Below, piece by piece: positions 37,208-50,290 of a DNA stretch of 64,000 nucleotides (the first letter of the stretch is position 1; every line of letters begins with the position of its first letter). This DNA comes from Stenotrophomonas rhizophila (GTDB lineage: Bacteria > Pseudomonadota > Gammaproteobacteria > Xanthomonadales > Xanthomonadaceae). Under the pieces are notes generated by a model. The model did not search any database. It had not been told where the DNA came from and worked only from the letters and a program-made list of their open reading frames with translations. Location of the stretch: assembly GCF_000661955.1 (NCBI RefSeq), contig NZ_CP007597.1:3150755-3214754 (forward strand). Reading direction: 5' to 3'. Made by a program: the position numbers and the translations under genes.

Positions 37208-38319
37208 GCCGCTTCACCACCAGCCTGCGCCAGACCCTGCGTGCGGTGCTGACCGACCGCTATGCGGTGGTGTTGATGATTGGTGCGGTGGTGCTGTACT
37301 CGTTCTTCTACCCGGCCGCGTACCGCCACCAGGTGGCCAGCAACCTGCCCATCGTGATGGTCGACCACGACCAGAGCGCCACCAGCCGCGAACTGCTGCG
37401 GCGCGTGGACGCGTTGCGTACCGTTCGCATCGTTGCCCAGCCCGCCACCCTCGACCAGGCCCGCCACGCGCTCGAGCGTGGCGAGGCCGAAGGCATCCTG
37501 CTGATTCCTGCCCAGCTGGAGCGCGACATCCTGCGCGGCGGTGCCGGTCACCTGGTGTTGATGGGTAACGGTGCCTACCTCGGCCGGGCGAGCTGGGTAC
37601 TCGGTGGCGTGGCCGATGCACTGACCGCGTTCGCGCGCGAAACAGCGGTTTCGCAGGCCGCCTTCATGGGCGCCCCGCAGCCACCGCCGATCACCCTGGT
37701 GCAGCGGCCGCTGTTCAACACGCTGGAAGGCTACGGCAGCGCCATCGTGCCCGGTGTGGCCGAATTGATCGTGCACCAGACGCTGTTGATGGGCATTGGC
37801 GTGCTGCTGGGTACGCGGCGTCGGGCACTCGGCCGGCGCCTGCGCTTCGACCTGCCCACCCTGGCCGGCATGGCGCTTGGCTTCGGCATCATCGGCCTGC
37901 TGGGCCTGCTCTACTACGCTGGCTTCACCGCGTGGGTGCAGGACTATCCGCGCGGCGGAAATCCGCTCGGGCAATTGCTGGGCGGGACGTTGTTCATTGC
38001 CGCCACGGTGGCGTTCGGCCTGTTCGTCGGCAGCTTCTTCGCCACCCGCGAACGCGCCTTCCAGGTGGTGATCGCCTGCTCGATCCCGCTGTTCTTCCTG
38101 GCCAATCTGTCCTGGCCGGCGGTCACATCGCCGCCAGCGCTGGTCGCCTTGGCACACCTGCTGCCCACCACCACCGGCATCAACCTGATGGTGCGCCTGA
38201 ACCAGATGGATGCCCGCTTGGGCGAAGTCAGCCACGAGTTGTGGACGCTGGCCGCGTTGCTGGTGCTCTACGGTGCGCTTGCCGTGTGGCGGCTGGGCGC
38301 GCGCCGGCGCACGCCATGA
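37204..38319 (+). CDS. ABC-2-type permease, second of a paralogous pair
   Basis: 371 residues with the same layout as the preceding protein. TM1 (~21-40) is followed by LPIVMVDHDQSATSRELLRRVDAL and later by five TMs (GIGVLLGTRR, FGIIGLLGLLYYAGF, TLFIAATVAFGLFVGSFFATRERAFQV, IPLFFLANLSWP). The LP(x)5 motif near the fifth helix (SWPAVTSPPALVALAHLLPTTTGINLMVRLNQM) matches the conserved LPxTHxI-type segment of DrrB/YhhJ-like permeases. It overlaps the first permease by ATGA. The gene ends 1 bp before a convergent unknown gene. Substrate unknown. Confidence 0.88.
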   Translation: MSRFTTSLRQTLRAVLTDRYAVVLMIGAVVLYSFFYPAAYRHQVASNLPIVMVDHDQSATSRELLRRVDALRTVRIVAQPATLDQARHALERGEAEGILLIPAQLERDILRGGAGHLVLMGNGAYLGRASWVLGGVADALTAFARETAVSQAAFMGAPQPPPITLVQRPLFNTLEGYGSAIVPGVAELIVHQTLLMGIGVLLGTRRRALGRRLRFDLPTLAGMALGFGIIGLLGLLYYAGFTAWVQDYPRGGNPLGQLLGGTLFIAATVAFGLFVGSFFATRERAFQVVIACSIPLFFLANLSWPAVTSPPALVALAHLLPTTTGINLMVRLNQMDARLGEVSHELWTLAALLVLYGALAVWRLGARRRTP

Positions 38320-38320
38320 G

Positions 38321-39697
38321 TCAGCGCGAAGCGTCCGGCGCGTACCAGAACGGAATGCGGAACTCGCGGTGGCGCATGGCGCCGCGCTCGGGCCCGCCGG
38401 CATTCCAGACCAGCCGCAGGTCGTGGCGGCCGGGTGACAACGCCGACAGCGGCAGGTAGCCGACCAGGCCCCGCATTTCCAGGTCGCGCCGCTCCATTGC
38501 CACGAATCCGTCCAACGCGACCGGCGTGCCATCCAGGGTGACCGCCCAGAAACGCGCCACACACTGCACCGCCGCCGTTTCAGCCGCCGGCCCGCGCAGC
38601 CGGTTCTCGCCGCCGGGCAGTGCGCCGCACAGCCGCCGTGCCAGTTCATTGTCACGCTGCGGCTGGTGCGGGATGAACACCCGCAGCAGCGCACCCTCCA
38701 CCACGTCGGTGGGAATCATCGGGTAGCGCAGCAGGCGATCGTGGTCGGCGCGCAGCGACTCGTAATGCGCACTGACCATACCCTCGTCCACCGCTTCGGT
38801 GGTGATGACCTCATAGCGGTTGAACAGCGAGAACTTGGCCGAGCTGATCGCCTGCAACCCGCCGATGGACATCGCCACCATCACCGCGACGAAGTACGCC
38901 ACCATGAAATTGCGGGCGTAGCGGTTGCTCTGCAGGGTCAACTGCACCGGCAGCAGCAGGCGCATCGGGATCAACCACTGGTTGAAGGCAAGCACGCGAT
39001 GGGTGATCCGTTCCAGCCCGGGGCTGGCCACGCCGCGCAGGTGCCGGCGGGCAATCACTTTCTCGAGTACCAGGGGCACGCAGTTGCTCAGCACCAGGAC
39101 GGTGAAGAACAGCCCGGCGATGATCAGCATGACGCGGTCGGCATTCCCGAACAGCGCGCCGATGGCGCCGGCGACGGCGAACAGCAGAACCGCGCCCGCG
39201 CCGATCAGCACCATGGTCAGGGCGAACAGCAGGGTGGCCGAAAACAGCGTGGACGCAGCGCGGTCGGCGTTGGCGATCACCCCGTCCAGACTACCCACGC
39301 GTGCCTGGTAGAACACCCGCGACACCCGCCCCATGAGCGGTATCCGTTCCCAACGGATTCCGTCGGGGAAGTGGACCTTCAACCCGATCAGGCCCACCCA
39401 GTACCCGCGGATGGCGAGGTGTGCGATGAGCGCCACCGCCACCACGTAGCACAGGCCCACGCTGGTGCTGAAGCCAAACCACAACGCGTAGCCGTAGACG
39501 CCCTCGGTATGCACGGTACTGGTGGCCCACGCCTCGAAGATGCGCCCCGGCACGGCCAACAGCGCGAACGCCAACAGGCCCGAAATGAACAGCTCCAGCT
39601 CATCGGTGCGTTCGCGCAGGCGTGCGAAGCGTCCCTCGTGGTCCGGCGCCGTTGGCGGGTGGCCGGGGGTACTGCCAGGCTCCAATGCTTCGCTCAC
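38321..39697 (-). CDS. Uncharacterised multipass membrane protein
   Basis: 458 residues, family not recognised. About six hydrophobic segments occupy residues ~37-290 (ISGLLAFALLAVPGRIF, ALWFGFSTSVGLCYVVAVALIAHLAI, LLFALTMVLIGAGAVLLFAVAGAIG, VMLIIAGLFFTVLVLSNCVPLVL, FMVAYFVAVMVAMSIGG). The rest is a soluble C-terminal domain (~300-458) that looks beta-rich and ends with RHDLRLVWNAGG and REFRIPFWY. It converges with the permease operon, 1 bp between stops. No regulatory signal is apparent. Confidence 0.78.
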   Translation of the reverse strand: MSEALEPGSTPGHPPTAPDHEGRFARLRERTDELELFISGLLAFALLAVPGRIFEAWATSTVHTEGVYGYALWFGFSTSVGLCYVVAVALIAHLAIRGYWVGLIGLKVHFPDGIRWERIPLMGRVSRVFYQARVGSLDGVIANADRAASTLFSATLLFALTMVLIGAGAVLLFAVAGAIGALFGNADRVMLIIAGLFFTVLVLSNCVPLVLEKVIARRHLRGVASPGLERITHRVLAFNQWLIPMRLLLPVQLTLQSNRYARNFMVAYFVAVMVAMSIGGLQAISSAKFSLFNRYEVITTEAVDEGMVSAHYESLRADHDRLLRYPMIPTDVVEGALLRVFIPHQPQRDNELARRLCGALPGGENRLRGPAAETAAVQCVARFWAVTLDGTPVALDGFVAMERRDLEMRGLVGYLPLSALSPGRHDLRLVWNAGGPERGAMRHREFRIPFWYAPDASR

Positions 39698-39821
39698 GGG
39701 CAGCTCGTGCTGGGGTGTGTTGCCGGAGTATACGGCCGGTCCCCGAGGTTGCCACTGGCCCGGACACGAAAATGCCGGCCCCCAGTGGCCGGCATCGTGT
39801 CATCGCTACAGGGGCGCAGAA

Positions 39822-40184
39822 TCAGCGGTACTGACGCTCGCAGCGGCGCTCGACCACGCGGTCGCCGTTCTTCTGCTGGCTGCGTCCCTGGATGTTGCGG
39901 CCTGCAGCGCCACCGGCAACGGCACCGGCCACCGTCGCCAGCTTCTTGCCGTTTCCACCGCCCACTTGGTTGCCCAGCAGGCCACCCACCACCGCACCGG
40001 TGGCGGTACCGGCGATACGATTGGGGTCCTTGGCGTTGCGCTGCACTTCCACGTTCTTGCAGACCACCTTGCTGCCGTCGTTGAAGCGGCGGCCTTCGTC
40101 CTTCGGACCATAGGTCTGCGCAGCGGCGCCGAACGAAGCGGCCACCAGCGCGCCCATGCACATCACACGTTGAATCGTCTTCAT
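39822..40184 (-). CDS. Exported glycine-zipper protein
   Basis: 120 residues. The signal peptide MKTIQRVMCMGALVAASFGAAAQ is followed by a basic stretch (FNDGSKVVCKNVEVQRNAKDPNRI). A glycine zipper follows (GTATGAVVGGLLGNQVGGGNG, then AGAVAGGAAGRNIQGRSQ), as in 17-kDa-antigen/rickettsial-type outer-membrane proteins. It likely sits at the outer membrane, though there is no lipobox. The ribosome-binding site GGAGACGAAC precedes the ATG at 40184, which decides the start. It may help envelope structure; the biochemical role is not known. Confidence 0.85.
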   Translation of the reverse strand: MKTIQRVMCMGALVAASFGAAAQTYGPKDEGRRFNDGSKVVCKNVEVQRNAKDPNRIAGTATGAVVGGLLGNQVGGGNGKKLATVAGAVAGGAAGRNIQGRSQQKNGDRVVERRCERQYR

Positions 40185-40441
40185 GTTCGTCTCCTCATTC
40201 GCAGGACATGGGACCAGCCTGCGCCCGTTGGCTGCAACCGGCAGTGAAAACATGTCGAGGTCACGTCAACATCGCCATTGCGTTCAGGCGGCGGACACCT
40301 GCGGGCGATGCGGCGCGGCGTCGACGCAGGCGTGTCCAACGGCCCGGTATGATCCGGCGTGACCCTCTCACCCACGCCGTGGTGGACCTCCATGCGCCGC
40401 ACTGGAAAACCATCTTTTGCTGCCAGCCCGCGGGTAGCGCG

Positions 40442-40834
40442 ATGACATCCCTCTCGCTGCTTATCGACGGCAGCGCGATACACGACATCGCCAGCTTCTA
40501 TGCCGAGATCAACCGCGTGTTCATGGCCGACGAAGACTGGCAGCTCGGCCCCAGCCTGGATGCGCTGGATGACCTGCTGTACGGCGGCTACGGCGCACTG
40601 GCCGGGCATGCGGCAGTGAGCGTGCACTGGAAAGACATCGCACACAGCCGTGTGGCACTCGGCGAGGCAGCAACGCGCGCCTGGCTGCAGGAAAAACGCG
40701 CGCGCCCCGGCACCTTCAATATCCGCGCTATCGATGCCCAGCTCGAAGCGTTGGAGCGCGGCCAGGTCCAGACCTACTTCGACATCGTGATGGACATCTT
40801 CGCCGCGCATCCCAACGTGCGGCTGACCTCCTGA
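40442..40834 (+). CDS. Barstar-family ribonuclease-inhibitor homologue
   Basis: 130 residues. LSLLIDGSAIHDIASFYAEINRVF, then GPSLDALDDLLYGGYGAL, matches the barstar fold, in which the Asp-rich helix (LDALxD) plugs a barnase active site. The C-terminal half (TRAWLQEKRARPGTFNIR and QVQTYFDIVMDIFAAHPN) is a family extension. No barnase or other RNase gene is adjacent, so the partner is unknown; such proteins are widespread as orphan inhibitors. I chose the ATG at 40442, where homology begins; in-frame codons upstream are poorly conserved and the ribosome-binding site is weak. Confidence 0.75.
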   Translation: MTSLSLLIDGSAIHDIASFYAEINRVFMADEDWQLGPSLDALDDLLYGGYGALAGHAAVSVHWKDIAHSRVALGEAATRAWLQEKRARPGTFNIRAIDAQLEALERGQVQTYFDIVMDIFAAHPNVRLTS

Positions 40835-40890
40835 GGGGTCACGCATACTGCGAACATGACGGCCGCGTTGCCCGGTGCGACACAGAAGGA

Positions 40891-41304
40891 TCATTTCTGC
40901 CTTGCGCGTCTGGCCAGGTCTTCCACACCGCGCACAAGGGACACCGCTGAGACCGCCCGGGAGTCTCCGCTTGACGACGCAGCTTCTGGCACGTGGAACG
41001 TGTACGCGTACATCGAGGAGTACACGTTGATCACCTGCACCGCGACCCAGGCACTGCAAGCGGATTCGGAAGCCCGGCGCGTGCCCTCACGATAGTTCGG
41101 CGACTGAAGGGCAGCATTGAGGTATGCAGGGAAGGCCGTGCTCCCGCCCCCGGACGCATCACCGTCGAGCCCGCTGTAATGGGAAAGATCCTCACTCGGC
41201 GACCATCGCATTTGCCGGTCGTGGGTCAGACCCGCCGGAGAGATCATGCCCAGGACACATGCAAACACAGCCTTGCTTTTCAGTGCGCGTAGCCATTGCT
41301 TCAC
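40891..41304 (-). CDS. Uncharacterised exported protein
   Basis: About 137 residues, family not recognised. The GTG at 41304, with GAGGTACCACC upstream, gives a signal peptide (VKQWLRALKSKAVFACVLGMISPAG). An ATG at 41367 would lengthen it without a ribosome-binding site. The mature protein is rich in Ser, Ala and Tyr (SHYSGLDGDASGGGSTAFPAYL, INVYSSMYAYTFHVPEAASSS) and ends with a basic ARRARQK. It follows another unknown gene by 76 bp on the same strand. It may be a lineage-specific secreted protein. Confidence 0.5.
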   Translation of the reverse strand: MKQWLRALKSKAVFACVLGMISPAGLTHDRQMRWSPSEDLSHYSGLDGDASGGGSTAFPAYLNAALQSPNYREGTRRASESACSAWVAVQVINVYSSMYAYTFHVPEAASSSGDSRAVSAVSLVRGVEDLARRARQK

Positions 41305-41380
41305 GGTGGTACCTCGCCTTGATGCATCCATGTCGGCCGTGGGTGGGCGTGCGTGTGCGGTGGTCATTGCAGCTACCCGC

Positions 41381-41737
41381 CTACGCGGATCCGATCAGGG
41401 CGCTTCGCCATAGAACGTGACTCCTGCTGGGCACAAGCTCGGACACAATTTCGTTGAACACGCTGGGCGGGTCCGAGAGCGCATCGATCCGCAGCGTAAA
41501 TCCCTGCCCCTCCTCCGCCTCGTAGGAAATCAATTCGGCAATGGCGCCGGAGGCACACTGCATTCCGATCGATCGCCATGGCCCCAGACCGGGTTCATCG
41601 CCCCGGACCAGATCGCAGCCAAAGTAGCCGGTCACATCCGCGTCCGTGATGGAGAGCTTGGCCACCTCAACATAGGACCCACCCGGCCAGCGCATGCCGC
41701 TCATAAGCGGCAGCAGGGTCTTCTTGGCATCGCGCAT
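41381..41737 (-). CDS. Uncharacterised small protein
   Basis: 118 residues, family not recognised; no signal peptide or TM. Features are VAKLSITDADVTGYFGCDLVRGDEPGLGPWR and IAELISYEAEEGQGFTLRIDALSDPPSVFNEIVSELVP. It has a mixed composition typical of a real protein. AGGAAG five bases before the ATG at 41737 supports this start; an in-frame ATG at 41752 is also possible. It is read with the exported protein downstream and divergently from mutS. Confidence 0.55.
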   Translation of the reverse strand: MRDAKKTLLPLMSGMRWPGGSYVEVAKLSITDADVTGYFGCDLVRGDEPGLGPWRSIGMQCASGAIAELISYEAEEGQGFTLRIDALSDPPSVFNEIVSELVPSRSHVLWRSALIGSA

Positions 41738-41921
41738 AGGGCTTCCTGGCATCCATCGGAGGGTGTCACGTTACACTTGGCGTCACGCCGACGAAGGGCT
41801 TCCCCCTCGATCGCACCCACCAGATCCATGGTCAATCCCACCCGGTTCCCGCGCAGCGCCACCAGGGCACCGATTCTCCCCGTGAGCACCCGGATTGACC
41901 GCCAGTTCGTAAGGACGTTTC

Positions 41922-44543
<2,622 letters not shown>

Positions 44544-44552
44544 CCGGCGCCC

Positions 44553-44923
44553 GGCACGACCAACGGTCGTGCCCTACCGGGCGATGCGAGGACGCCCACG
44601 CGCCCACACGGTGGCACGCGACCGTCGGTCGGGTGGCGACGACGATGCCACCCGTCGGCCGAACCGCCCGGTGGCACCCGACCGTTGGTCGGGTGGCCCC
44701 GTGCCCGGGCGACCCCGGTAGTGCCGGCCGCTGGCCGGCTCCACGCACCCCCACCGCAGCACGACCAACGGTCGTGCCCTACCGGGTGATAACCGGGCAC
44801 CGCCCACGGAACACCACAACGGGGGCGACCGACCATTGGTCGGACGGCCCCCCACACCGGTAGCACCCGACCGTTGGTTGGGTGGCCTCTTCCCCCGGTA
44901 GCACCCGACCGTTGGTCGGGTGG
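44553..44923. repeat. Cluster of about eight SMAG and SMAG-like palindromes
   Basis: In order: minus head 44577-44553; degenerate 44611-44637; degenerate 44670-44697; plus head 44718-44742; minus head 44782-44759; degenerate 44823-44850; plus heads at 44860-44886 and 44898-44923. Most share ACCGACC or CCCGACCG arms around gtt; the 44718 unit has the GCCGGCC stem. Orientation is mixed. This fills the 448-bp mutS-DUF937 gap and contains no credible gene. Confidence 0.88.
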
Positions 44924-44991
44924 GCCCTTCGCATCCCCGTAGTAAATCCGGCGGTATGCTCGGGCGGTCCGCCACCTGCCTGGAGTCCGTC

Positions 44992-45597
44992 GTGAACAAC
45001 GCATCGCTTGCTGCTTCCCTCTTCCAACAACTGCAGCAGGGCCAAGGCCTGCAGCAGGTGTCCCAGCAACTGGGCATTGAACCTGCCCAGGCCAGCAGCG
45101 CCGTCGGCGCGGCGCTGCCGCTGCTGCTCGGCGCGATGGGCCGCAACGCCCAGCAACCGCAGGGCGCCGACGCCCTGCTTGGCGCACTGCAGCGCGATCA
45201 CGCGCCGGCCGCCGGGGGTGGCTTCGATCTGGGCGGCCTGCTCGGCAGCGTGCTGGGCGGCGGCGGTGGCAACGCCACCAACGGGGCCGGCATCCTCGGC
45301 CATGTGTTTGGCGGCAACAGCGACCGCGCCGCGCAGGGCCTGAGCCAGGCCACCGGGCTGGACAGCAGCAAGACCAGCCAGCTGCTGGCCATCCTCGCCC
45401 CGATCGTCATGTCCTACCTGGCGCAGCGCTTCGCCAATGGCGGCAACGCCGGCCAGCTCACCCAGGCGCTCGGCCAGGAAGCGGAAGCGGCCAGCAGTGG
45501 CGGCCTGCTCACCTCGGTGCTGGACCAGGACGGCGATGGCCAGCTGGGTATTGGGGATCTGCTCAAGCTGGGGGGCGGGTTGCTCGGCAAGCGGTGA
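44992..45597 (+). CDS. DUF937 (YidB-like) protein
   Basis: 201 residues. LFQQLQQGQGLQQVSQQLGIEPAQASSAVGAALPLLLGAM and the later LLAILAPIVMSYLAQRF are DUF937/YidB signatures, with a Gly-rich mid-section (GGFDLGGLLGSVLGGGGGNATNG) and an acidic, calcium-site-like end (LDQDGDGQLGIGDLLK). Several other members of this family carry the same DxDGDG-type end. The function is unknown. I chose the GTG at 44992, six bases after GGAG; the longer ATG frame at 44920 starts in the SMAG cluster. Confidence 0.82.
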   Translation: MNNASLAASLFQQLQQGQGLQQVSQQLGIEPAQASSAVGAALPLLLGAMGRNAQQPQGADALLGALQRDHAPAAGGGFDLGGLLGSVLGGGGGNATNGAGILGHVFGGNSDRAAQGLSQATGLDSSKTSQLLAILAPIVMSYLAQRFANGGNAGQLTQALGQEAEAASSGGLLTSVLDQDGDGQLGIGDLLKLGGGLLGKR

Positions 45598-45621
45598 TGT
45601 CCGATTGACCATAGGGTGCTG

Positions 45622-45646
45622 GGAGCCGGCCAGCGGCCGGCACTAC
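45622..45646 (-). repeat. SMAG element
   Basis: Minus-strand GTAG head at 45646-45643, then GTGCCGGCCGCTGGCCGGCT. The same unit, in the opposite orientation, is at 44718-44742. Confidence 0.85.
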
Positions 45647-45663
45647 CGGGGGGCCGCTTTGGT

Positions 45664-45678
45664 ATAGGCCCGTCCTAT
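45664..45678 (+). promoter_or_regulatory. OxyR-like half-site upstream of katG
   Basis: ATAG-gcccgtc-CTAT. OxyR tetramers bind two ATAG-N7-CTAT motifs 7 bp apart; the second here would be at 45686-45700 and is poor. It is 228 bp upstream of the katG ATG, so a promoter between them is required. OxyR control of katG is established in xanthomonads. Confidence 0.5.
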
Positions 45679-45899
45679 CGCTTTGGTTGATTCGTTCGAA
45701 TTTACCGAATGCCTGAACGTGCTTAACGTAGAGGCATTCCCGCAGGAGATCGTCGGATGCATCGATTGACCCCATCGCGCACGCGCGTCCAATCCATGCC
45801 CATCGACCGTGCCGGATGCTCCTCGCCCTGAGCGAAGCGCTCTTTCCGATTGCCCTGCCCAACCGCGGCAGGTGCCCACATTCGCAAGTACACAGGTAG

Positions 45900-48131
<2,232 letters not shown>

Positions 48132-48140
48132 GCCATCCAG

Positions 48141-48164
48141 GGGACCGACCTGCGGGTCGGTCCC
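48141..48164. terminator. Hairpin downstream of katG
   Basis: Perfect 10-bp stem GGGACCGACC-tgcg-GGTCGGTCCC, 9 bp past the katG stop; followed by TTCC, so only a weak T-tract. Confidence 0.6.
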
Positions 48165-48215
48165 TTCCGGCGTCCGTCGACATGCAGTGCCACGGCCTGC
48201 AGCCGCATGCGGGTA

Positions 48216-49412
48216 TCAGCGGCCGGCAGCGCGCAGACGTTTGAGGATCGGCGCGAACTGCGGGCTTTCGGTGCGCATGGGCGTAGGCACCTTGCCCGCC
48301 TCCACGTCACGCCAGTACGTCGCCGGCAGTGCGGCGTCGCCCAGTTCGTAGTCCATGCCATCCCACGCGTCTTCGCGGAAGGCGTAGAACGCCCAATGCA
48401 CCTTCTGTGCCTCGAGCACGCGCAGGACATCGTCCAGGTAGGCCGGGCAATCCGGCCAACGGCGCATGCAGCCGAACTCACCGACCACCATCTGGCTTCG
48501 CGCCACGCCATGCTCGTCGGCCCACGCCAGGGGCTGCTGCAGATAGCTGGCCACGCGCGTTGCATTCCACTGCGTCTTGCCCGGGCCGAACGGCACCACG
48601 GCCGGATACCGATACGGCGTGGCCCGCTTCTGGTTGGGGGCGCTGGTGGCCGCGTACGGCTCGTACATGTGCACGCTGTACAGCAGATGCGGATCTTTCA
48701 GCGGCGCAGGCCAGTACGCCAGCGCGTCGGCAGCTGCATACCAGCCCGGGTCCAGCATCAAGGGCATGTCGGCATCGACCTCGCGCACCGCCGCGATCAA
48801 GCCGGTGTAGAAGCGTGGCAGATCACGCGGCCCGTCCTTCACGGTGGCATACCACGCGCGCATCGCGGCCGGGTCGGCATGCTCGCGCAGCGGGGTGCCG
48901 TACTCCGGGGCGGGCTCGTTGATCAGGTTGTAGGCCACCAGCGCCGGGTGCCCGCGCAGCGCACGCGCGAGGTCGCGCCAGAACGCCTGCGCGGGCCGAT
49001 GGTTGTCGAACGACTGCCAGAGCCGCTGGTCGACCACCCCGCCGTTCTTCTGCTTCCAGCGCAGCAGCGGCAGCGACAAGGGCACCAGCACCACCTTGAT
49101 GCCGGCGGCATCGGCATCGTCGAGCACCCGGCGCAGGGTGGCGACGTCGGCCGGCACCAAGCCCTGGTAGCGATCGGCATTGCCCATCAGGAAATCGCGG
49201 CCACCGGCCGAACGCCACTTGTCCGGTGTCAGCCGTACCCAGGTGGCGCCGGTGGCGCGCAGCGCATCGAAATAGGCGCGGTCCGGTGGCTGTTCGTTGA
49301 AGCTGTTGCCGCCGCGCTGCGGCTGGCTCCAGAAGGTGTTGACGGCGGCCTGCGCACTGAAGGCGAACAGGCACAGCAGCATGCAGCAAAGGCGGATCGA
49401 CAGCGGGCGCAT
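48216..49412 (-). CDS. Exported GH5-family glycoside hydrolase
   Basis: 398 residues with a signal peptide (LCCMLLCLFAFSAQA, cleavage ~23). The barrel has GH5 features: GATWVRLTPDKW at the start, the acid/base Glu in LVAYNLINEPAPEYG, His-Tyr in LLYSVHMYEPYA, the nucleophile Glu in QMVVGEFGCMRRWPDC, and Trp in VHWAFYAFREDAWDG. All catalytic positions look intact. GH5 enzymes cut beta-glucans, mannans or cellulose; the exact substrate is not predictable. It is probably periplasmic or secreted. It converges with katG. Confidence 0.87.
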   Translation of the reverse strand: MRPLSIRLCCMLLCLFAFSAQAAVNTFWSQPQRGGNSFNEQPPDRAYFDALRATGATWVRLTPDKWRSAGGRDFLMGNADRYQGLVPADVATLRRVLDDADAAGIKVVLVPLSLPLLRWKQKNGGVVDQRLWQSFDNHRPAQAFWRDLARALRGHPALVAYNLINEPAPEYGTPLREHADPAAMRAWYATVKDGPRDLPRFYTGLIAAVREVDADMPLMLDPGWYAAADALAYWPAPLKDPHLLYSVHMYEPYAATSAPNQKRATPYRYPAVVPFGPGKTQWNATRVASYLQQPLAWADEHGVARSQMVVGEFGCMRRWPDCPAYLDDVLRVLEAQKVHWAFYAFREDAWDGMDYELGDAALPATYWRDVEAGKVPTPMRTESPQFAPILKRLRAAGR

Positions 49413-49524
49413 GGGCGCACCTCCTTGAACGAAGCGGCAGCCTGACGCATGCCCATGGCATACACCGTGACTACGTCCCTGTTTCCGACATCAATAGTCA
49501 CAATGCGTGGAAGCCACGAAACCA

Positions 49525-49929
49525 CTAGAGCGAATCGATGTCCCCGAGTGCACGGATCAAGCGACGCGCGCGTTTGTCCGGGCGATGCTCCGGCGGCAGG
49601 TAACCATTGCGCGCAGCCTGGCGTTGGGCATGCGCCTCGGCCCGTCGCGCGCGCGACGCCTCGCTTTCCTCGTACAGCTGCTGCGCCACCGGTGCCGGCC
49701 CGCGCAGCTCGCTCAGGCCACGCACCTGCACCTCGTAGACGTCGTCGCCCCGGCTGATCTGCAGCTGCTCGCCCACGCGCACCGCGCGCGAGGATTTGGG
49801 GCGTTGCCCGGCCACGTCCACTTTGCCCGTCTCCACGGCCTGCTTGGCCAGGCTGCGGGTCTTGAAGAAGCGTGCGGCCCACAGCCACACGTCCAGCCGC
49901 ACGGCGGCCAACGGCGTTGCTTCGATCAT
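49525..49929 (-). CDS. hslR: S4-domain RNA-binding heat-shock protein Hsp15-like
   Basis: 134 residues. The S4 domain VRLDVWLWAARFFKTRSLAKQAVETGKVDVAGQ (residues ~10-42) is followed by the Hsp15 continuation PKSSRAVRVGEQLQISRGDDVYEVQVRGLSELRGPAPVAQQLYEE. The basic C-terminus is RPDKRARRLIR. Hsp15 binds 50S subunits carrying a stalled nascent chain and helps recycle them. It is preceded on the same strand by a lipoprotein gene 9 bp upstream, so they probably form an operon. Confidence 0.9.
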   Translation of the reverse strand: MIEATPLAAVRLDVWLWAARFFKTRSLAKQAVETGKVDVAGQRPKSSRAVRVGEQLQISRGDDVYEVQVRGLSELRGPAPVAQQLYEESEASRARRAEAHAQRQAARNGYLPPEHRPDKRARRLIRALGDIDSL

Positions 49930-49938
49930 GCGGGTTGT

Positions 49939-50226
49939 TCAGCTCCCCGGCTCTGCCGGTCGTCGGTTCAAGGGTTGCGGCGCCGCCGGATTGCCGCGGC
50001 AGCCGGTGCCACCGATCAGCACGGGCACGCCCGCATCGAGATCCCGGCGCTCGCTGCCGACCTGGCATTCCGGTCGGTCCATGGGCCGCACCTGCGCATC
50101 GCCGAGGCGGTCCATACCCGAAGAACATGCGGGCAGCACCGCAGCAATCAAGAGCAGCGCCAGCGCGGGCATGAACCGGTCAGCCAGCGCGGCGCGCCGG
50201 CACCTGTTGCGGATGAAGGTTGGCAT
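49939..50226 (-). CDS. Predicted small lipoprotein
   Basis: 95 residues with the lipobox VLPAC (Cys ~34) after a hydrophobic run (FMPALALLLIAAVLPACS). The mature part is short, with two more Cys (PECQVG, GGTGCRGN) and a Pro-rich end. It may start at a later Met (FMPALALL) to give a more normal signal peptide. Function unknown. The gene ends 9 bp before hslR and is read with it. Confidence 0.65.
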   Translation of the reverse strand: MPTFIRNRCRRAALADRFMPALALLLIAAVLPACSSGMDRLGDAQVRPMDRPECQVGSERRDLDAGVPVLIGGTGCRGNPAAPQPLNRRPAEPGS

Positions 50227-50290
50227 CGCGATGTTCCCCTGACGGGCTTGATGCTAGTGTGCCTCTCCCCGAGCCCGATCTCCACCGCAC

